Assembly (NCBI RefSeq): GCF_000142805.1
Contig: NC_013084.1
Coordinates: 62,001 to 126,000 of the forward strand
Direction of reading: 5' to 3'
DNA: 64,000 bases
Source of the DNA: Lachancea thermotolerans CBS 6340
Lineage: Eukaryota > Ascomycota > Saccharomycetes > Saccharomycetales > Saccharomycetaceae
Part shown: in pieces, positions 57,673-64,000 of the stretch
How the letters are laid out: the number at the start of each line of letters is the position of its first letter
Numbering within the stretch: the stretch's first letter is position 1
Made by a program: the position numbers and the translations under genes
The notes under the pieces: generated by a model
What the model was told of the DNA's origin: nothing
Seen by the model: the letters and a program-made list of their open reading frames with translations, nothing else
The model's database searches: none

Positions 57673-58446
57673 CTAGCTTCTAGTAAGCTGAGACTTGGCC
57701 AGGTTCACGCTCATCAGAAGCGTGTACCACATGTACTCTTCAGTGTTGTTATAGTACTGGCCAAGCTTGGAGACGTTGTGGAGCTTTTCAGCGGCAAACT
57801 CGAACGTATCCGCATAGTTGGCAGACCTATCCTGGGCCATGAAGAGCTCGCTGCTGACGAAAGCACACGACAGAGCGATGCGCTTGGAGTACCAGGCAAA
57901 ATCGTTCGCGTCAGGCTCCTTTGAGAAGTACACCATGTCGTCGGAGAGTCTGTGGAGCTCCGGTAGAGCGGTTTGCACCAAGAACTCGCCAGGAATCGAC
58001 AACGAAGACAGGAGCTGGGTCAGATGCGGCGCAATGGGCTTGTTCAGCTCGAGGCGGCGGTGAAACAGCGTCTCAAGCGCGGGTGGCTCCGCGGGCGAGG
58101 ACGTGCGAGCCGGGTCGAGCTCCTTCGTCAAAGCGTACCTCTTGGTCACAAGGTGGAACTTGATCAGCTCGAGCACGGCGGGGGACGCGTTCAGGAAAGA
58201 TGGCGAGTTGGACGCCCCAATGACGGAAAGTAGCGAGGGGCCCAGGTCGAGGTCGTTGAGCGACGCCACGAGCGCTCGCTCGTTGAACCCGTACGAAGGC
58301 ACATGCTTATTCAGGGCGTGCTCCAGCACTTTGAACTGCGTTGAGCCAGGTCCGTAGGTCAGAGGCGCGAAGCTGTGGGCCAATTGATGCTCAAGCGCAC
58401 TTGGATGGTAGAGCCGGCGCGCCAATATCCTTGATAGTGCTAGCAT
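57673..58446 (-). CDS. COQ9: Coenzyme Q biosynthesis lipid-binding protein Coq9
   Basis: Coq9 is a peripheral mitochondrial matrix protein that binds isoprenes and presents ubiquinone intermediates to Coq7 in the CoQ synthome. The 257 residues (S. cerevisiae 260) start with an Arg-rich presequence (MLALSRILARRLYHPS). The conserved C-terminal Coq9 domain includes DMVYFSKEPDANDFAWYSKR (about residues 170-189) and ends with helices that bind membrane lipid. The start at 58446 is the first ATG. It is syntenic with YLR201C. Confidence 0.93.
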   Translation of the reverse strand: MLALSRILARRLYHPSALEHQLAHSFAPLTYGPGSTQFKVLEHALNKHVPSYGFNERALVASLNDLDLGPSLLSVIGASNSPSFLNASPAVLELIKFHLVTKRYALTKELDPARTSSPAEPPALETLFHRRLELNKPIAPHLTQLLSSLSIPGEFLVQTALPELHRLSDDMVYFSKEPDANDFAWYSKRIALSCAFVSSELFMAQDRSANYADTFEFAAEKLHNVSKLGQYYNNTEEYMWYTLLMSVNLAKSQLTRS

Positions 58447-60221
<1,775 letters not shown>

Positions 60222-60336
60222 TTGAGTTCTATAAATTATGTCGTAACTTTTAAATGCTGTATTTAGGGACAAAAAACGATTACAATATGCGAACCTTACT
60301 TTGAACAAGACAATGAACTTGATCTAAACTTCCCCC

Positions 60337-62010
60337 TTACCATGCAGGCTCCGAAAAACTCCTTGTGTTCAAGGAAATACCCATACCATTGCCAATATCT
60401 TGGATATCAGTGTAGGAATTGACCGTGCCTAATTCCTTTTGCTGGTGCTCTGTGCTTTTAGGACCGCCGCAACGTAAGCACACGACGTTTTTGGCGAAAT
60501 TGTGATATGTGCAGGTGGCACATTTCCAGTCGCCCGCCCTAAAAGGCACATTTGAACCGCCTTGATGTTGCTGCCCTTGCCCAAACCGCTGGCCCTGGTT
60601 GTACCGCATGCGTTGCTGCTGTTGCTGTTGCTGTTGCGGCTGCCCCATATGTGGACCCGACTGAACTTGCATAGCTTGAAGGCCAGCTGGCGTCCTCATC
60701 TTATATGCTGCCTGTTGCTGAGACCCTGCTTGTGCGTTATGTGGTTGCAACGGGTTTTTCATGTATCCGTTGTTGTTCATACCAGCCCCACTTGCTGCTG
60801 GGAACGAGCAGCGGAAACACGATGTACGCCTCTGAAAATTGGAAAAACCACAAGATGGACAGTTCCAATCGCCAGGCCTTGGCTTATTTTTACTTTGTGG
60901 GAATGGTGACAAAATTTCTTGAGCCCTGTCCAAGACGCGTGCGCTAGAAGGTTGTATTTCGACGATGTGCTCAATAACTCTTGGCTGCTTAGTGTTGGCA
61001 ATGTTAGATAAAATAGACCTTCCATTCAAAGATAGCGCCTCTGTAGCCTCCTCGTGGGACTGGAACACCACAAATCCGGAAATGCTATCCTGAGCTTCCA
61101 CGTAGGTGCTGTTGTTGCTGGACCAGTTGTTGTTAACGTTCGATGTTTCCTCGACAATATTTTTCACGGTCCAGAAGCCCACAGGACGGGCACCAAATTG
61201 AGTAAACCACGACTCGAGTTCGCTTTGGGTTGTATCAGGTGGCAAGTTATTCATATAAAGGACCTTTGATCTCTCTTGTAGAAAGTTGCGGACGTCCAAG
61301 TACGAGTCATATGGATGAGTCAAAACCAGTGATTTGTCGTCTGCAGTAACACACTTTTTGTGAAGCTGCGTGATAATGACCACTGCTTGCGTAATCGTGT
61401 CAGGCTGCTCAGCGGGAGACTGTTCAGAGCTGGATAGCTCCGTGCTAGGCTGCTTCGTGTCAGGCTGCCCCGCGACCAGCTGTTCTGCACCTGACTGCTC
61501 TGCTTTGGACTGCTCACCGCCATTTTGGTTTGCATCAGGATGGGCGCCTTCCTCAGTTCCGTCCAGCCCTAGCACGCTTCTCATCTCGGCGAGATCCTTC
61601 GTTCTTTTGCCCAAAGGGTTCTGGCGCATTGCCGAAGTCTCCGGATGATTCATGCACCATCTATCATACTCCTTCCACAAGTCGAAAACTTTTGGGTGCT
61701 GCAAGTGCGGCGGCAGAATAAAAACTTCGTCACGGGCTTGGCGTGGAATGGTAACTCTGAAGTGCCACGTAGAATTTAGAGAACAGAGTACGAAGTCGTC
61801 CTTGGCATGTTCGCTTATGTCCTTCTCTAGTTGCGCTACCGCGTCTTGCAGGGTACAACCATTTCCCAATTCTACATGCTTGTTTTCTTCAAAAACAGGC
61901 TCTAAAGTTTCAGTATCCAAGAACTGGTAGTTAAATTTGGCAATCTGAGACCAGTCCTTCGGACTGTCTTCACGGTGCGCCAATTCAACTTCCAGCACAA
62001 CATAATGCAT
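60337..62010 (-). CDS. NRP1: Nrp1-like RNA-binding protein with two RanBP2 zinc fingers
   Basis: S. cerevisiae Nrp1 (YDL167C, 719 residues) is an Asn-rich RNA-binding protein found in stress granules. This 557-residue orthologue has an N-terminal exonuclease-like region (about 1-150; NYQFLDTETLEPVFEE) and a linker of degenerate pentapeptides rich in AEQ and SEQ (about 165-205). An RRM follows (about 245-340; VLYMNNLPPDTTQSELESWF), then two RanBP2-type zinc fingers of form W-x-C-x2-C-x10-C-x2-C (DWNCPSCG at about 387, DWKCATC at about 507) separated by a Gln-rich stretch. The shorter length comes from less Asn/Gln expansion. It is syntenic between SFA1 and FAP7, and its promoter carries PAC and RRPE. 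Confidence 0.92.
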   Translation of the reverse strand: MHYVVLEVELAHREDSPKDWSQIAKFNYQFLDTETLEPVFEENKHVELGNGCTLQDAVAQLEKDISEHAKDDFVLCSLNSTWHFRVTIPRQARDEVFILPPHLQHPKVFDLWKEYDRWCMNHPETSAMRQNPLGKRTKDLAEMRSVLGLDGTEEGAHPDANQNGGEQSKAEQSGAEQLVAGQPDTKQPSTELSSSEQSPAEQPDTITQAVVIITQLHKKCVTADDKSLVLTHPYDSYLDVRNFLQERSKVLYMNNLPPDTTQSELESWFTQFGARPVGFWTVKNIVEETSNVNNNWSSNNSTYVEAQDSISGFVVFQSHEEATEALSLNGRSILSNIANTKQPRVIEHIVEIQPSSARVLDRAQEILSPFPQSKNKPRPGDWNCPSCGFSNFQRRTSCFRCSFPAASGAGMNNNGYMKNPLQPHNAQAGSQQQAAYKMRTPAGLQAMQVQSGPHMGQPQQQQQQQQRMRYNQGQRFGQGQQHQGGSNVPFRAGDWKCATCTYHNFAKNVVCLRCGGPKSTEHQQKELGTVNSYTDIQDIGNGMGISLNTRSFSEPAW

Positions 62011-62072
62011 CTTCTAGACGCCTTTTCACAGCCTCTTCGAACTCGACTTTTAGAAGTCAAGTCTCCAGAATA

Positions 62073-62101
62073 GATGAGATGTGCGGGTACGAAAATTTTT
62101 C
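62073..62101 (-). promoter_or_regulatory. PAC-like GATGAGATG and RRPE of the NRP1 promoter
   Basis: GATGAGATG lies at 62073-62081 and GAAAATTTTTC at 62091-62101, upstream of NRP1 on the minus strand. The other neighbouring gene, FAP7, has its 3' end on this side, so the module can only serve NRP1. TCACGTGA lies further out at about 62131. Confidence 0.65.
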
Positions 62102-62205
62102 AGAACTGTCGCCAATGAACTAGATCAAGTCACGTGAAAAGCATGTGATAGTCACATGGCAAAAACGTGACACAAGATGCAGTGGCAATCGCGGTCCTTT
62201 GCGCC

Positions 62206-62850
62206 TCAAGCGTCCTCGCCATCTTCACCGCTGCTAGCACTGTTTCCGTAGCTACCGCCCTCTTCGTCGGTACCATCCTCTTCATCAGAGCCCCTCTCTA
62301 CAAGTTCGTTGGTGACACCCTTGGGGTTCTGCTCGAGCCATGCGGCAGACCAGCTCGCAATACGGTCAACATTTTCGTCCATTTGGTCTGCAGTGTCGCT
62401 TTGTAGTTCAACAACAATTTCCTTTTCGTAGGAGTCTTGAGCGTCCTGAATCACTACACCCATTATTTCGGCGTCAATGTTCTCCTGAATCTTCGCTTCA
62501 TGATAGCCTCGGCTCTTGAGTCTGTCATATAGCACTGTGTTGTCGGTGCGGAGCACAACAACAAGGTCGATCAAACGCTCAGGGAAAATGTCATTGACAT
62601 GCCAGTCCACGATAGCTCCTCCCTTACGCATCAGTGGCTCCAGCTCATCTAATAGTCTATCCTCATCCACTATATGCGATTTTCTGGCCTCATCATAGCC
62701 ATCATAGCACTCGTGTTGCTGCGCAAAGTCGCTAATGTTGTAGTAGTTGGCGTCTTTCAATCTGCGCTGCAAAAGCTCGCATGTACTAGTCTTTCCGCAG
62801 CCTGGTGTTCCGGTAACTAGAATATTAGGTGCAAATCTCGTGGACAACAT
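62206..62850 (-). CDS. FAP7: Adenylate-kinase-like 40S maturation factor Fap7 (hCINAP)
   Basis: Fap7 is an NTPase that acts with Rps14 in the last cytoplasmic step of 18S rRNA maturation. The 214 residues (S. cerevisiae 197) start at the ATG at 62850 (MLSTRFAPNILVTGTPGCGK); a TTG ten codons upstream is rejected. The Walker A is GTPGCGKTST (residues about 13-22). Family blocks include YYNISDFAQQHECYDGYDE, IVDWHVNDIFPERLIDLVVV and IDAEIMGVVIQDA. The acidic, Gly/Ser-rich tail is longer than in S. cerevisiae. It is syntenic with YDL166C, between NRP1 and CDC36. Confidence 0.95.
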   Translation of the reverse strand: MLSTRFAPNILVTGTPGCGKTSTCELLQRRLKDANYYNISDFAQQHECYDGYDEARKSHIVDEDRLLDELEPLMRKGGAIVDWHVNDIFPERLIDLVVVLRTDNTVLYDRLKSRGYHEAKIQENIDAEIMGVVIQDAQDSYEKEIVVELQSDTADQMDENVDRIASWSAAWLEQNPKGVTNELVERGSDEEDGTDEEGGSYGNSASSGEDGEDA

Positions 62851-63016
62851 TGTTACAGATGTATAGCTAGCAATGAACAAGTTTCAGTGTCTTATTCGCT
62901 TCTTGTAATAGTAATCATCGAAGTCAAAGCTCTCCTTCTTCAACAAAATTTTTATACAACTTAACACTCAAACTTCAACTATTCCAAAAAGACATACATT
63001 ACAGCTCTCTGACACC

Positions 63017-63589
63017 ATGGAGAAATACGGACTGAGTGCACTGCTGCCACTCATAAGGCGCGAGGATCAATCACCAGATTACGACTCCTCAATGACATTG
63101 GGAATTGACCTTTCCCCAGTACTGCATTCCCTTGGCATCCCAAATAACCAGCCGTCAAGAAACCGCGTTCTCGACACGTTTCAGTCTCCATGGGTTGAAA
63201 CCTCGAGAAGTGAAGTAGAACCAAAGTTCTTCGTCCCAGAGTCATTCAAGAACATCCCTAACGTCCTGCAATCCGGCGAGAGGCCCCCGGCGTTCAACTC
63301 GGTGCAGCAAGACCACGCGAAAATCTCACTTTTCCAAGACGAAACGTTGTTTTACCTGTTTTATAAACATCCAGGTAGTGTTGTACAGGAGTTGACTTAC
63401 TTGGAACTACGCAAACGCAACTGGAGATACCACAAGACGCTGAAAGTATGGCTCACGAAAGACCCGATGATGGAGCCGGTGGTAGCGCCCGGCGGCGCTA
63501 GCGAACGTGGTTCGTACGTTTTCTTCGATCCTCAACGGTGGGAGAAGTGCCAGCGGGACTTCGTGCTTTTCTACAACGCGATAATGTGA
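63017..63589 (+). CDS. CDC36: CCR4-NOT subunit Cdc36 (Not2)
   Basis: Cdc36/Not2 pairs with Not5 on the scaffold Not1 in the CCR4-NOT complex, which controls mRNA decay and transcription. The 190 residues match S. cerevisiae (191). The NOT-box occupies the C-terminal half, with DETLFYLFYKHPGSVVQELT (about 109-128), LRKRNWRYHKTLKVWLTKD and the end YVFFDPQRWEKCQRDF. It is convergent with MSS51 and divergent from FAP7. It is syntenic with YDL165W. Confidence 0.95.
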   Translation: MEKYGLSALLPLIRREDQSPDYDSSMTLGIDLSPVLHSLGIPNNQPSRNRVLDTFQSPWVETSRSEVEPKFFVPESFKNIPNVLQSGERPPAFNSVQQDHAKISLFQDETLFYLFYKHPGSVVQELTYLELRKRNWRYHKTLKVWLTKDPMMEPVVAPGGASERGSYVFFDPQRWEKCQRDFVLFYNAIM

Positions 63590-63672
63590 GGTCCGTGCAA
63601 TTATGGGAGTTCAGGTATAACAATAATATAGTATTTACAAGATTAGTTCTCTTTGCGCTATATCTTCAGGCT

Positions 63673-64000
63673 CTAGACCTCGATGGCATGGTATCTCTTG
63701 CCTCTGAAACCGGCTATGAACATATTGAACTGGTAAACCTCTTGTGGGTTCATGTCGTTCAACTCCCATTTGGTGCTGCCGAAGGCGTTATGCACAGGCT
63801 CCATGAGCATGTCGAGCTCCTTCCCGTGCTTCCCCACCACAGTGCCGACGTCACGCCTCAAGTCTAGCTCGTTGAAGCCTGTCGTAAATACGGCACATTT
63901 GGTTTCCAGGAGCGCCTCCATAGTCTTGCCCATCCAGTTTTCGCGGGACTCAGGCGCTGCAAAGCCAGGATGGAAGCAGAAGAAAATGTCAGTGTAAGGG
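63673..64000 (-). CDS. MSS51: MSS51 C-terminal part, cut by the window end
   Basis: The last 108 codons or so of a minus-strand gene whose 5' part lies outside the window. The frame is open through the window edge (beginning YTDIFFCFHPGFAAPESREN, then WMGKTMEALLETKCAVF and FGSTKWELNDMNPQEVYQFN, ending GKRYHAIEV). Mss51 is the mitochondrial translational activator of COX1 mRNA that also binds newly made Cox1 and haem. MSS51 is YLR203C, the next real chromosome XII gene after COQ9 (YLR201C), so the position fits; the name rests on this synteny and on resemblance of the C-terminal block. Confidence 0.82.
   Translation of the reverse strand, partial: PYTDIFFCFHPGFAAPESRENWMGKTMEALLETKCAVFTTGFNELDLRRDVGTVVGKHGKELDMLMEPVHNAFGSTKWELNDMNPQEVYQFNMFIAGFRGKRYHAIEV

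Overview
The window is chromosomal DNA of a budding yeast of the family Saccharomycetaceae that branched off before the whole-genome duplication, most likely a Lachancea-like species (the genus is inferred from gene order and base composition, not proven). The protein-coding genes are dense, mostly intronless and full length. They match two Saccharomyces cerevisiae double-synteny blocks. Genes that S. cerevisiae keeps on chromosome VIII right arm (YHR162-YHR170) are interleaved with genes it keeps on chromosome VII right arm (YGR243-YGR251) from 0 to about 41 kb. Chromosome XII genes (YLR193-YLR203) are interleaved with chromosome IV left-arm genes (YDL165-YDL170) from about 41.5 kb to the end. 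This pattern is expected of a genome that never doubled.

Layout, left block. NMD3, NOP19, DBP8 and MTG2 all lie on the minus strand and form a ribosome-assembly cluster. A 2 kb gap between DBP8 and MTG2 holds only remnants. THP2 (-) and CDC23 (+) diverge, followed on the plus strand by PRP8, an unrecognised 275-residue protein with a SUMO-interaction-like motif, and DNA2. After a 1.7 kb leader region come RIE1 (+), MGA1 (-) and a 6-phosphogluconolactonase gene, SOL (-). A very GC-rich divergent promoter with many CACGTG boxes separates SOL from an intron-containing mitochondrial pyruvate carrier gene (+). LSC2, SDA1 and BRF1 follow on the minus strand, then CPD1 (+). Relative to S. cerevisiae the MPC-LSC2-SDA1-BRF1-CPD1 segment is inverted.

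Layout, right block. UGA3 (+) is followed by UPS1, an NCW2-like GPI wall protein and NMT1 (all -). A 5.1 kb AT-rich gene-poor island comes next and carries a decayed hAT DNA transposon and part of a secreted-protein gene. Then come PWP1 (+), a UGX2-like gene (-), NOP56 (+), PBA1 (-, with a two-codon first exon), YKE2 (+), COQ9 (-), SFA1 (+), NRP1 (-), FAP7 (-), CDC36 (+) and the 3' end of MSS51 (-), which is cut by the window edge.

Functional themes are cytosolic ribosome biogenesis (NMD3, NOP19, DBP8, SDA1, PWP1, NOP56, FAP7), mRNA synthesis, processing and decay (THP2, PRP8, BRF1, CDC36, RIE1, NRP1), and carbon and mitochondrial metabolism (SOL, MPC, LSC2, COQ9, SFA1, UPS1, MTG2, MSS51). 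Six promoters share a PAC plus RRPE module with the same order relative to the gene. In two of them the PAC core has expanded into a GATGA microsatellite. No retroelement, tRNA, centromere or CRISPR array was found. Several long open frames begin only at GTG or TTG; the starts given here were moved to the first supported ATG.
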